Shown: one piece after another, positions 23,526-32,098 of the stretch
Layout: every line of letters starts with the position of its first letter
Position numbering within the stretch: the first letter of the stretch is position 1
Assembly (NCBI GenBank): GCA_905201895.1
Contig: CAJKPX010000006.1
Coordinates: forward strand, 1 to 64,000
Origin: an uncultured Eubacteriales bacterium
GTDB taxonomy: Bacteria; Bacillota; Clostridia; Oscillospirales; CAG-272
Length of the DNA: 64,000 nucleotides
Direction: 5' to 3'
Translations under genes and position numbers: made by a program
Notes under the pieces: model-generated
Databases searched by the model: none
Seen by the model: the letters and a program-made list of their open reading frames with translations, nothing else
Told to the model about the DNA's origin: nothing

Positions 23526-25112
23526 TTACGTGAGGTCCTTTACCATGAACCAATCGTCAAGATCACGCAGCGCCGCAGTCAGCTTATCTGCATTGGTTTC
23601 CCAAGCGCCGTCAACCGTGCCCTCGTTTTTCGCAACGCTTCTCCAGAGCTTGTATTTCGCACCCTCGAGTGCAACGTTGAACTGTTCACCAAAGTCAAAG
23701 TCTGAGTTGTCGAGAATGATATCGAATACGCGAGCTGCCTCGCTCGTGCCAAGATATCTTGCCTTCATGATCTTCTCGAAGTAGTAAGGACGAACGTACT
23801 CATAGCTGAGCGCATTCATATGCTCCAGCACGGCACTTGCCATATCATGGTCGAGACGCGAGGTGTTCGGAACGCTGACGATCGCATAGGAATCCTGCAT
23901 GCCCGAACCGTAGTTCTTCTGATTGGTGTCATATTTCGGCAGCGGAAGCAGTCCGTATTTTGCCTTCATATCACGGAACGCCTTGTTCTGTGCCGCATAG
24001 CGGTAAATAACGTCGATATCAAAGATCGCCTTGCTGTTTGCGAACATCTGATACTGCTGCGCGGAGGTGGTATCGGCACCGGGAGTCTTTGCAATCAGCC
24101 ATACGCCTCCCTGGTTATACAGGTTGATCACCTTGGACATACCGTCCTCAAGGAGCGCGTTGCCGTCAACGTTCCAGGAGTGCGTTCCGTCGTCGTTCTC
24201 AACGGTGAGCTCGAGGTTGAACGCATAAAGGAATCCGTCGTATGCCTCGCAGTTCGCGTTGGAAAGCAGACCGTAAACGTCGTTTGCATCCTTGGAGTCG
24301 GAGCCGTCCTTGTCGTCCCAGATCGAGGCGTATTGGAACAGCACGTCATAGGTCCATCCGCCATCCAGCACCAGCTCGTACAGATCGATGTTATCCTCTC
24401 CCGTTACGTACTGATCATACAGATCGAAGTTTACGTAGGTTGCCATCATACGGTTGTATGCGCAAAGGTTGGAGTCACCGATGATGTAATAGAGATGACC
24501 CATACCCTGCGTGTTTTCGATAAAGTTCTCGTTCCACCAGGGCTTGGTGAGGTCAAGATACGGCATTGCTTCGGAATCCATGAGGTCAACGAGATAGTTG
24601 CGGATCATGGGGGCAACGCTATAAGCAGCATAATTGTGGATCATGCTATAGCTTCCGCCAGCCTTCCAGTCCTGCTCGATCTGCTTGTTCAACTCACTAT
24701 CGGCGCTCGCACCGTCAAAGCGATCGTACAGGAACTCAATGCCGAGCTCCTCCTCGATCTGCGCGTTACGCTCAACCAGAACGAGCTCAAGAGCATCCGC
24801 AGGCTTATCGTAGTCACCAAGGTCTACCTTTGCGTAGTCGTTCTTCCATGCGGCAACGCGGAATTCCTTATTGAAATCGAGCGTGTTGATCGGAAGATCA
24901 TACTCCACGAGCGGTCTGCCCCATTCGTCGGTGGGAACCTCGGTGGTCACTTCCTCTGTTGTTTCGTCGGGATCGGTGGAATCACCGGTGTCTTCCTCGC
25001 TGCCCGTGGTCGACGTATCATCGTCGGGATTCGGACCCGGGGTGGCGGGATTGCAAGCTGCACACGCAAGCACAAGCATGCATGCGAGCAGGAATGCTAA
25101 AATCTTTTTCAT
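23526..25112 (-). CDS. Extracellular solute-binding lipoprotein (family 1-like), orphan
   Basis: This 528-residue protein has lipobox LACAAC, an acidic linker (DPDETTEEVTTEVPTDEW), then a periplasmic-binding-protein fold with the segments GIEFLYDRFDG, PWWNENFIEN, MMATYVNFDLYDQY and YGLLPLPKYD typical of sugar-binding members of family 1. It should capture an oligosaccharide outside the membrane. No ABC permease or ATPase gene is near, so it must work with a remote transporter or serve another purpose such as sensing. ATG 25112 follows GGAG by 9 nt. A promoter at 25157-25185 gives it separate control from the genes upstream. Confidence 0.88.
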   Translation of the reverse strand: MKKILAFLLACMLVLACAACNPATPGPNPDDDTSTTGSEEDTGDSTDPDETTEEVTTEVPTDEWGRPLVEYDLPINTLDFNKEFRVAAWKNDYAKVDLGDYDKPADALELVLVERNAQIEEELGIEFLYDRFDGASADSELNKQIEQDWKAGGSYSMIHNYAAYSVAPMIRNYLVDLMDSEAMPYLDLTKPWWNENFIENTQGMGHLYYIIGDSNLCAYNRMMATYVNFDLYDQYVTGEDNIDLYELVLDGGWTYDVLFQYASIWDDKDGSDSKDANDVYGLLSNANCEAYDGFLYAFNLELTVENDDGTHSWNVDGNALLEDGMSKVINLYNQGGVWLIAKTPGADTTSAQQYQMFANSKAIFDIDVIYRYAAQNKAFRDMKAKYGLLPLPKYDTNQKNYGSGMQDSYAIVSVPNTSRLDHDMASAVLEHMNALSYEYVRPYYFEKIMKARYLGTSEAARVFDIILDNSDFDFGEQFNVALEGAKYKLWRSVAKNEGTVDGAWETNADKLTAALRDLDDWFMVKDLT

Positions 25113-25156
25113 AGCATTTCTCCTTTCTTTTTTTCGGGGAACTCCCCAGCGGTCTA

Positions 25157-25185
25157 ATTCTAACAAAAAACGGGTGCACAAACAA
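25157..25185 (-). promoter_or_regulatory. Promoter of the solute-binding protein gene
   Basis: On the minus strand TTGTTT (25180-25185), 17 nt, TAGAAT (25157-25162). A TGGCAAAAATC motif lies about 40 nt upstream of the -35 box (25222-25232) and recurs before the divergent MBL gene at 30255. Confidence 0.6.
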
Positions 25186-25347
25186 GGTATGTTTCTGCCG
25201 TTTTGCCTTCAAAACCAAGTTGATTTTTGCCAAATTGGAGAACTGTTTGTTCTCGCCATCAAGCGAATGAGCATTGTGTACAATTTCTGAAAAACACACT
25301 TGTGAAGATTGCACGAAGCGCATTTGTCTGACCAAATCAAACACAAC

Positions 25348-25378
25348 GGGTGGTGCTGCACAGGATGCAACACCACCC
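25348..25378 (-). terminator. Hairpin after the small peptide gene
   Basis: A 13-bp stem (25348-25360 with 25366-25378, near perfect) with a 5-nt loop. No long T-run follows. Confidence 0.55.
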
Positions 25379-25409
25379 TGCCTCCTATGGAGGGGCTATT
25401 GTGTTTTCA

Positions 25410-25544
25410 TCAAAGTCCGCTTACGTCTGCGGAGTTATAGTTGTCGATACCCAATCCAACGCTGCCGTCGCCCGTGGAGCAGGTGATCACGTCTTCTTTG
25501 TCGATCAAAAGCAGATCGACCTCGGGGGTCTGATACAGTTTCAT
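25410..25544 (-). CDS. 44-residue D[VI]IT.S peptide
   Basis: This short gene has an ideal ribosome site (AAAGGAG, 9 nt before ATG 25544) and clean boundaries. Product: MKLYQTPEVDLLLIDKEDVI, then TCSTGDGSVGLGIDNYNSAD and VSGL. There is no signal peptide. The first half has a K-Y-x-x-P-x-x-x-x-L/V-x-x-x-x-x-D-[VI]-I-T-[CT]-S pattern; the second half is Gly/Asp/Asn/Ser-rich. The same pattern occurs in the peptide gene at 52251-52388. It lies 21 nt downstream of the MBL gene stop, so it is the last gene of the beta-helix/MBL module. Function is unknown; a precursor peptide or regulator are possibilities. Confidence 0.75.
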   Translation of the reverse strand: MKLYQTPEVDLLLIDKEDVITCSTGDGSVGLGIDNYNSADVSGL

Positions 25545-25565
25545 AATCGAAATCTCCTTTCGTTT

Positions 25566-26816
25566 TTAGCTTGCAAGATACGCGCTGACCGTGGGTCGCT
25601 CGGAAGGCTTACAAGCGGGGGTCACGTTGCCGTTCGACAACGTAAGGATCGTAATCTTGTTTTGCGCAATATAGATGTTGTTTACATCGAGATTGGCTTC
25701 GGTTTGCGCCATTCCGTTGAAGAAATAAGCGTTATGACTTGCCGTGAGATATTCCTGATATTTCTCGGTAGAGGTCGCGGAGCCATCACCCATCGGCCAG
25801 AGCGCATAGTCGGCGTCGATCTTGGGATAGAGCGTGGAGGGCGAGGAGCCGATTCCGTGATGCGCAACCTGGATAACGTCGCATTTGAAAACGCTGTCAT
25901 CGTAGCGCTCGGTGAGAACCGACGCCACGTTTTCACCCGCATCGCCAAGATACATGGTTTTCACACCCTCCAGCTCAACGGTGAACACCATGCTGGTATC
26001 GTTGTAGTATCTGACGAACTCCGATTCATTGCGATCGTATGCCGCCTCAATGGTGTAGAGAATCTTGATGGTTGCATTGCGGATTTCAAATTCCTGACCC
26101 GTGTGTGCGTTGATTCTCGGCACCTTGGGGAAATACTGCGCAATCGCGTTGTTAACGCTCTCGATCATTCCCTTCTCACCGTCCCAATTGGAATAGCCCG
26201 AATTGATCAGATGAAGAATGTCGGTGCTCACATGAGAAATGAGTGCCTCGTTGGGGAAATTGTAGATAAAGCGCTGAATCGTGACCCGATTGCCGTAGTT
26301 CCTTGCAAAGGATGCAAAGAAGCCTGCATGGTCGGCATGCGAGTGGGTGAATATCCAAGCCGCGATCGTGGGCTTGCTCTTACCAACCTCTGCCGCCTGC
26401 TTGGAAAGCACCTCGTAGAGCTGCGTTGCCGCTGCGGCATTGTGTCCGCCGTCGATCACAATGAAGCTGCCGTCTGCAAGGCGGATCACGTGAGCCATTC
26501 CGTTTCCGGGATCAGCGTCATTTGAGTCACCCAAACCGATCTCGGTGATCGTGGTGGTGCAGCCTGCAAGAGTCTTGTAATCGTTGGAGGGGATCAGATA
26601 GGTGTTTGCGCGTGCCTCCCACATCACACGGAGCTCCTTCGTTGCGGTGCTGTAATCAAGCGTCAGCACGTCGAAATCCGAGCAGTAGGTGTAGGAATAA
26701 TTCTTTTTGGTGGTGCTTGTAACCGAATTGTTGGCGTGAAGCTTCAGGAGCGGTTGCTCGTTGAGCGTTTCAATATACGCCAGGAATTCGGCTTCGGTGA
26801 TTCCTGTATGGACCAC
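25566..26816 (-). CDS. MBL-fold hydrolase paralogue lacking an N-terminal domain and signal
   Basis: This protein of about 416 residues is closely similar to the MBL part of the lipoprotein at 21542-23380: FIVIDGGHN, FTHSHADHAGFF (HxHxDH), MYLGDAGEN and VAHHGIGSSPSTLYP keep all expected metal ligands. It lacks the signal peptide and about 200 N-terminal residues of its paralogue. The GTG at 26816 has no convincing ribosome site. The frame is open upstream into the end of the beta-helix gene, with a hydrophobic TIALAAGSAATASS stretch but no start codon. It may be coupled to the upstream gene or be a truncated copy; whether it is exported is unclear. Confidence 0.7.
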   Translation of the reverse strand: MVHTGITEAEFLAYIETLNEQPLLKLHANNSVTSTTKKNYSYTYCSDFDVLTLDYSTATKELRVMWEARANTYLIPSNDYKTLAGCTTTITEIGLGDSNDADPGNGMAHVIRLADGSFIVIDGGHNAAAATQLYEVLSKQAAEVGKSKPTIAAWIFTHSHADHAGFFASFARNYGNRVTIQRFIYNFPNEALISHVSTDILHLINSGYSNWDGEKGMIESVNNAIAQYFPKVPRINAHTGQEFEIRNATIKILYTIEAAYDRNESEFVRYYNDTSMVFTVELEGVKTMYLGDAGENVASVLTERYDDSVFKCDVIQVAHHGIGSSPSTLYPKIDADYALWPMGDGSATSTEKYQEYLTASHNAYFFNGMAQTEANLDVNNIYIAQNKITILTLSNGNVTPACKPSERPTVSAYLAS

Positions 26817-26890
26817 CTCGCTACAGGTGGTTCCGCATGAGATCTCGCTGGATGCGGTTGCTGCGGAGCCTGCCGCGAGCGCGATGGTCC

Positions 26891-29632
26891 TTACGAGTTT
26901 CCCGAGGCAGCCTCGATGATGGCGTTCAGACCGTCGGTGTACTGGGTAAAGCGACCGCTGTCAAGTGCCTTTTGAGCAACCTCTGCAACGCTGCGAGCAT
27001 TTGCTGCATCGTCAAACTCTGCCCAGAAGGTTGCGGTGGTACCATCGGTGTAGGTGATGGTCACGTAGGAGGTAACCGCATAGTCGGTGTTGTAATCGGG
27101 AATGTTCGTCAGCGCCACGCCGAAGGTGGTGTCATCGAGCCACTTTACAGCGGGAGCGTCTACGTAATACTCAGCGTCAAGAGCCTTGAAATCGCCGTTT
27201 GCGTTTTCGAGGTAAGAGGTCTTGGTAACGCGAGAGGTGTAGGTTGCGGATGCGCCAAGGAGTGCCTTGAATTCTGCATCAACCTCTGCCACGAAGCGGA
27301 TGGATGCCTTCTCGGAGTTGTCGGCAGGGAGCTTGATGGAAGCACCGGTGCCGTTGGTGAGACCGAGCTCAACGAGATTTGCCTTGGTGTAGGTGCCTGC
27401 AGTGCCGATTGCAGAGGGTCTTGCGATCGCACCCTCGTTGGAGGTGATCGCAACGTAGCCTGCAACGTTGGGCATGATAACCTTGGGTGCATACTCGTTT
27501 ACGATCCACTCTGCGCCGTTGTCGGTGTAGTCGTTCCAATGCTGTGCGAAATCGCCTTCGTTATAAATGAGGTACATGTGCGTGATCGTGCCGTAATTCT
27601 TTTCGGTCTTAGAACCGAACTCAACGGTTGCGGCATCGTCAAGCGTAACGTTGGTTTCAGCCGCCTGGGAGCTGATCATTGCTCTGTGCGCGCCCGAGGT
27701 TGCGGCGATCGGGTTGAGAACGAGCTTTGCGCTCGCGTTGAGGTTGACGTTCATCACTGCGCATCCAACCGCATCCGCACGGATGATGGAGGACATTGCA
27801 AGGTTGTTTACTGCTCCGCCGAGCTGCGAGATGGTGGAGGTAGCAACGTTTACGGTCAGCTCTGCGTTGCCGTCAAACTCGCCGTAAGCGTGTGCCCAGA
27901 TTACGGGAACGTTGTTCTTTGCTGTAAGAGTAGAGTTGTTGCTAATATTGATAATTACAGATCTGTTGTCATTACTCTCGCTATTGGGGTAGGTTACGAT
28001 CATGGGCTGATTGTTAGTCAGCTGGGTCAGGTTGCAGTTTACGATGTTGAGCACGTGCTCACCGTAGTAGTCACCCGACATATTGAGCATTGCGTCCTTG
28101 TTGATCGTTGCGGTCACGTTGTTCAGAGTGAGGTGATGCGTGCCAACGGTTGCATCGTTGGTAGTGTCATCGGTCATAACGCTCTTTGCAAGTCTGCCCG
28201 AGGTGATCTTAATGTTCTTGATCGTGAGATCCTTGTTGGTAACGTTGAAGATGTACTTGTTCTCCGCGAGGTTGTGATATGCAAAGTTCGCGCCGTTGAT
28301 CGTCACGTTGTTTGCGGGGCTCTTATTAGCCAGCGACTCTGCAACGTTTGTAAGAAGCTTAATGGTCTGTCCTTCGGTTGCGGCGTCGATTGCTGCTGCG
28401 AGCGTGTCATACTCGTCATTGCCGATTGCTGCAACTTTGGTCTCCTCATCAACCTTGACGAAGCTGGTGGAGGGATAGATGTGGGTGCTAAAGAGCTTCA
28501 GATTTCTAGAGGAAAACGTGGTAACATAGTTACAATCTGCGCCCTTTACCGCATACTTACCCGTGTCGGGTAAAGATACGGTGATGTCAGCCACATAGGT
28601 TGCAACGTCGTTGGGCGTGTCGGTCTTGTTTGTTTTGTCATTGTGCTCAAGAATCCAATCCGTGATCGTCCACGTGCACCCATTGTCGGTAACGGTTGCT
28701 TTGTTGTTATCAGAGAAGTAAAGCATGTTCAAGGTTCCGGGGGCAATCTCCTGCTCGGGCTTGTAAGCACCGTATACAATCTCAGAGCCCGAATTCAGGG
28801 TGACGGTTGTGGCGGCAGTCTTGCCACCGCCGATCACCGCACGGTTTCCATGGGTCGAGCTGCTATTGGTCTTGCCGGGGTTGAAATAAATCTTTCCGCC
28901 GTCGTTCACATTCAGTTTGATGGAGGTACCGTTGTTGAATTTGAACATTGCAGCGTCAGCGACACCGCTGGAGGAAGGGCTACTGTGAGAGAAAACCGAG
29001 TTGGTAAGGTTGATCTCAATATCTCCCTCTGTAGCATTACTGTATGTAGCCATGAGAGGCTCTCCACTATTGGAGGTGCAGTATTTCATGATTTCGGAAC
29101 CGTTGATGACGTTCATGCGCATATCAACGCCGTCGATGGCGTCACCTGGATTTACAGCAGTGGAGGTGTCACCGCCGATGTTGCAGAACAGATTAGCCTT
29201 AACAGTCCACGAAACATTATCCAAAGTAAGCACACTTGTTTTGCTATCGTTTGCATCAAACCATCTGAAACCGCCCTTGTCGGTGGTAACAGTCAGATTC
29301 TTGATGGTCACGGAGCCGGTAATTGCCCACATGTAGGTGCTAGTGGAGTGGGAAATCGAGTGGTTGTCACCGTCAATGGTAATGCCATCCTTGACAGGAA
29401 CCACATTTGCCGTGTAGCCGGTGATGTCGGTCAGCAGCTTAACGGTTTGACCTGCCGTTGCAGCAGCCAGCGCCTCGTCAAGCGTTGCATATTCCTGGAC
29501 GACGCTGGTGCCATCCGTGTCGATAACCGCTGCAACCTCATCTTCTGCAAATACATTAACGAGTGCAACGGTTGCCGTTGTAAGAACCATCACAACGGAC
29601 ATGAGGATGAGAAGTAACTTTTTCAGTTTCAT
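26891..29632 (-). CDS. Large secreted beta-helix surface protein with C-terminal Ig-like domain
   Basis: This 913-residue protein has a signal peptide (KKLLLILMSVVMVLTTATVA). It carries two long beta-helix blocks, each introduced by the same leader (EYATLDEALAAATAGQTVKL near residue 45 and EYDTLAAAIDAATEGQTIKL near residue 410) and built of short Asn/Thr/Val strands. It ends in a domain (ASIRFVAEVDAEFKALL to TSYVTITYTDGTTATF) shared with the secreted proteins at 19971 and 52408. No sorting motif or dockerin is seen. It may bind a polysaccharide. ATG 29632 was chosen for its AAGGAGA site; an upstream frame extension to 29752 is unlike coding sequence. Confidence 0.75.
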   Translation of the reverse strand: MKLKKLLLILMSVVMVLTTATVALVNVFAEDEVAAVIDTDGTSVVQEYATLDEALAAATAGQTVKLLTDITGYTANVVPVKDGITIDGDNHSISHSTSTYMWAITGSVTIKNLTVTTDKGGFRWFDANDSKTSVLTLDNVSWTVKANLFCNIGGDTSTAVNPGDAIDGVDMRMNVINGSEIMKYCTSNSGEPLMATYSNATEGDIEINLTNSVFSHSSPSSSGVADAAMFKFNNGTSIKLNVNDGGKIYFNPGKTNSSSTHGNRAVIGGGKTAATTVTLNSGSEIVYGAYKPEQEIAPGTLNMLYFSDNNKATVTDNGCTWTITDWILEHNDKTNKTDTPNDVATYVADITVSLPDTGKYAVKGADCNYVTTFSSRNLKLFSTHIYPSTSFVKVDEETKVAAIGNDEYDTLAAAIDAATEGQTIKLLTNVAESLANKSPANNVTINGANFAYHNLAENKYIFNVTNKDLTIKNIKITSGRLAKSVMTDDTTNDATVGTHHLTLNNVTATINKDAMLNMSGDYYGEHVLNIVNCNLTQLTNNQPMIVTYPNSESNDNRSVIINISNNSTLTAKNNVPVIWAHAYGEFDGNAELTVNVATSTISQLGGAVNNLAMSSIIRADAVGCAVMNVNLNASAKLVLNPIAATSGAHRAMISSQAAETNVTLDDAATVEFGSKTEKNYGTITHMYLIYNEGDFAQHWNDYTDNGAEWIVNEYAPKVIMPNVAGYVAITSNEGAIARPSAIGTAGTYTKANLVELGLTNGTGASIKLPADNSEKASIRFVAEVDAEFKALLGASATYTSRVTKTSYLENANGDFKALDAEYYVDAPAVKWLDDTTFGVALTNIPDYNTDYAVTSYVTITYTDGTTATFWAEFDDAANARSVAEVAQKALDSGRFTQYTDGLNAIIEAASGNS

Positions 29633-29693
29633 TGTTCGTGTCTCCTTATCAGTTTTGTGTTCTGCCCTTCTCGCGGAAGGACATTTTTTTCGG

Positions 29694-29711
29694 GATGCCC
29701 GCGCGGGCATC
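29694..29711. repeat. Perfect 18-bp GC palindrome upstream of the beta-helix gene
   Basis: GATGCCCGCGCGGGCATC reads the same on both strands, 60 nt before the start of the 913-residue protein gene. It could be a hairpin in the leader RNA or a dimeric operator. Confidence 0.5.
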
Positions 29712-30254
29712 GGGATTTTTTTGCGCAAGAATTCGGTTCGAAAAAACGGCATCCTCGCGACCGCATCAAGGGTGGCTTTCCTGCCTCGCGGTCCCGATCA
29801 CGTCTCTTGACCTCTGCTTTCTCCAAAAGTCAAAGCGATCCTCCGCGCTTTTCCGCATCATTCGCACGCATTGTGACACCTGCGGTTCCCCTCCTTTTTT
29901 GTTAAAACCGCCAATTTGAATTTTCACGAGTATGGTCTCATCGTAATTATAACACACCCCCCACGCGATCAAAAACATATAATTCTGCCATCATCCATCG
30001 CTTTTCAACCACATTTTTGCCAACATCGACAAAATGGCAAAAATCTATTGACTTTTTGGCAAATTTCATGGTATTGTTATATAAGGAATTTTGATTTCGG
30101 CTTCTCTTTTTGAGAAAACTTGTAATATTCTTTGTATGTATTGTTGAATAATATCCTGCGATATAGCGCATGCTTTGTGGGATATTGTATTATTTTCCAA
30201 AAGCCCATCTCAAACGATTCATCGCACGGAACAACCAAAAGGAGGAACAAAAAA
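29712..30254. promoter_or_regulatory. Divergent control region with TGGCAAAAA inverted repeats
   Basis: The gene-free stretch between the beta-helix gene (minus) and the MBL gene (plus) holds an inverted repeat TTTTTGCCA (30014-30022) / TGGCAAAAA (30035-30043) and a further TTTTTGGCAAA half-site at about 30063-30074. A possible plus-strand promoter follows (TTGACT 30058-30063, 18 nt, TATTGT). The AraC-type regulator encoded just downstream is the natural candidate binder. Confidence 0.45.
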
Positions 30255-31100
30255 ATGGGAAAACTGATCCAATATTGCACCGAGCAATCCAAGAAGGACG
30301 GCGACTTTTTGCACGGCAGCTGGCCCGCGGCGGGAATGGGCTATCTCATTCAAACCGAGAACCGCCATTTCATCGCCATCGACGGAGGTCAGGACAAAGC
30401 TGACGCCGAGGGCTTGATCGCAATGATGGAGGAGATCGCAGGCGAGCGTCCCGTGGTGGACCTTTGGATGGTCTCACATCCGCACGGCGACCACATCTGG
30501 GCGCTGCGTGAAATTGCAAACGATCCTACCCTGCTCTCACGAATTGAAATCAAGGCGCTCTGCTACAGCATTCCTCCGCTTGAACTGACCCCCTGGGATC
30601 AGGGCAGCCCCAAAACCATGCTGGAGATCACCGAAAAGCTCGGTGTTCCCGTCATTACACCGCATGCAGACGACGAACTCGAATTTGACGGCACGAGGAT
30701 TAAATTTTTCTTCACGTGGGAAAACTTTGAGGACGTGACAAAATACAGAACCTTCAACGCACTCTCGATGATCTTCAAGATCACGGGAAAATACAAGTCG
30801 GCAATGTTTATCGGTGACTCCACGGGCTCGGGTCCGCGCAGAGTGAACAAGATGTATGAGGACCGTCTCGATGAGCTCAAGGCGGACGTCATTCAGATCG
30901 CGCACCACGGTCTGGACGGCGGTGATACCTGGTTCTACAAAAACGTGGATGCCTCGATCGCACTCGTTCCAACCTCGCTCGGCGGTGGAAAATACGAGCG
31001 CATGCCCGAGATCACCTGTTGTGCCGCAAATATGTATGCACAGGAGCGAGCGTTTACCGTGATTCAGGCATTCAACGGTACCGCCTCGATTGAATTTTAA
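30255..31100 (+). CDS. Cytoplasmic MBL-fold hydrolase, coupled to an AraC regulator
   Basis: This 281-residue protein has no signal peptide. MBL-fold motifs are visible: FIAIDGGQDKAD, VSHPHGDHIWAL (HxHxDH), MFIGDSTGSG with the bridging Asp, and IAHHGLDGG. It is shorter than, and distinct from, the two extracellular MBL proteins in the locus but shares their DGG..H..GD..AHHG order. ATG 30255 follows AAAGGAGG. Its stop overlaps the start of the AraC gene (TAATG), so the two are translationally coupled. It may process the small molecule that the regulator senses; this is inference. Confidence 0.8.
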   Translation: MGKLIQYCTEQSKKDGDFLHGSWPAAGMGYLIQTENRHFIAIDGGQDKADAEGLIAMMEEIAGERPVVDLWMVSHPHGDHIWALREIANDPTLLSRIEIKALCYSIPPLELTPWDQGSPKTMLEITEKLGVPVITPHADDELEFDGTRIKFFFTWENFEDVTKYRTFNALSMIFKITGKYKSAMFIGDSTGSGPRRVNKMYEDRLDELKADVIQIAHHGLDGGDTWFYKNVDASIALVPTSLGGGKYERMPEITCCAANMYAQERAFTVIQAFNGTASIEF

Positions 31101-32041
31101 TGAGTAACGAAAAAAGCGAAGTTAAAAAACACAGCGATTCACCCCCATTCAAAGGAGTCAGGCGCGGCGAAAATCTTCCCCACGTCTATTCTCTCTGCGA
31201 GGATATCTATTTTTCGGATTCGAACCCTCAAAAGTTGGGGAATATCATATATCCCATCATGGCGGGGCTTACCAAGCCCGATCCGCGTTATTTTTGCAGA
31301 CGTCATTCCAAAGATCCCGCCATTCCCTACCTTTACGTTCTCGAATACGTGACCGCGGGCAAGGGCACGATCGAGATAAGCGGCAAGAAATACCATGTGC
31401 GTGAGGGTGACTTTTACATGTTTAACCGCTGCACCGTGCCCTACTACTATTCGGATCCGCACGATCCGTTTGAGAAAAAATGGGTGAATATTACGGGCAG
31501 ATTTATGAACTCGCTCTGCTATGCCTACGCGATCAATGAGCCCATTCTGATCGTTCACACGGATGCCGAGCAGTTTCTCGACCGCATCCACAAAATTCTC
31601 TCATCCTATGATTTTCAGGATCACGAGCATGCCGATTTTGAGCTGATGCAGGTGCTGCTCGAGCTGTTTGAAACAATTTGCCGTTCCAAAAAATCGACCT
31701 CGGAAAAGCCCGAACGAGCGATGTTTGAGCAAATTCTCGAATACATTGTGAGCAACATCACCTTCGACCGTCTTTCCCCCTCAATGATCAGCTCCTATTT
31801 CTATATCAGCTATCGCACGCTCAACCGTATGTTTCTGAAAAATCTGGGGATCCCGCCAAGCAAATTCATCGCCATGCAAAAGATTGAATATGCAAAGCAG
31901 TTGCTTCTCACCACGGGCAATACCATTGAGCGAATCGCAGAAATCCTTAATTTCTCCAATCCCCAGCATTTTCGAACGGTTTTCATCTCATATTGCGGCA
32001 TTTCCCCGTCAAAATGGAGAAAAGAAAACCAACAGAAATAA
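31100..32041 (+). CDS. AraC-family transcriptional regulator
   Basis: This 313-residue protein has an N-terminal cupin-like sensor domain (KGTIEISGKKYHVREGDFYMF, about residues 90-115) and a C-terminal double helix-turn-helix: LSPSMISSYFYISYRTLNRMF and TIERIAEILNFSNPQHFRTVF, ending in the conserved GISPSKWRKE. Such regulators usually activate sugar-uptake or degradation genes on binding a sugar. It has no ribosome site of its own and relies on coupling to the MBL gene. The likely targets are the divergent beta-helix gene and the solute-binding protein, both preceded by TGGCAAAAATC-type sequences. Confidence 0.88.
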   Translation: MSNEKSEVKKHSDSPPFKGVRRGENLPHVYSLCEDIYFSDSNPQKLGNIIYPIMAGLTKPDPRYFCRRHSKDPAIPYLYVLEYVTAGKGTIEISGKKYHVREGDFYMFNRCTVPYYYSDPHDPFEKKWVNITGRFMNSLCYAYAINEPILIVHTDAEQFLDRIHKILSSYDFQDHEHADFELMQVLLELFETICRSKKSTSEKPERAMFEQILEYIVSNITFDRLSPSMISSYFYISYRTLNRMFLKNLGIPPSKFIAMQKIEYAKQLLLTTGNTIERIAEILNFSNPQHFRTVFISYCGISPSKWRKENQQK

Positions 32042-32047
32042 AATCAA

Positions 32048-32084
32048 AAAGGGACGCACTCAAGATTGAGTGCGTCCCTTTCTT
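32048..32084. terminator. Bidirectional terminator between AraC and aminotransferase genes
   Basis: A 16-bp perfect stem (32048-32063 with 32066-32081) with flanking A/T-runs lies between the two convergent genes. Confidence 0.85.
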
Positions 32085-32098
32085 TGTTGGAATGCCGA

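Noticed and set aside
26837..28573. 578-codon open frame antisense to the beta-helix gene
   Set aside because: It has Cys/Val/Gly-rich composition with no start signal and lies opposite a clear coding gene.
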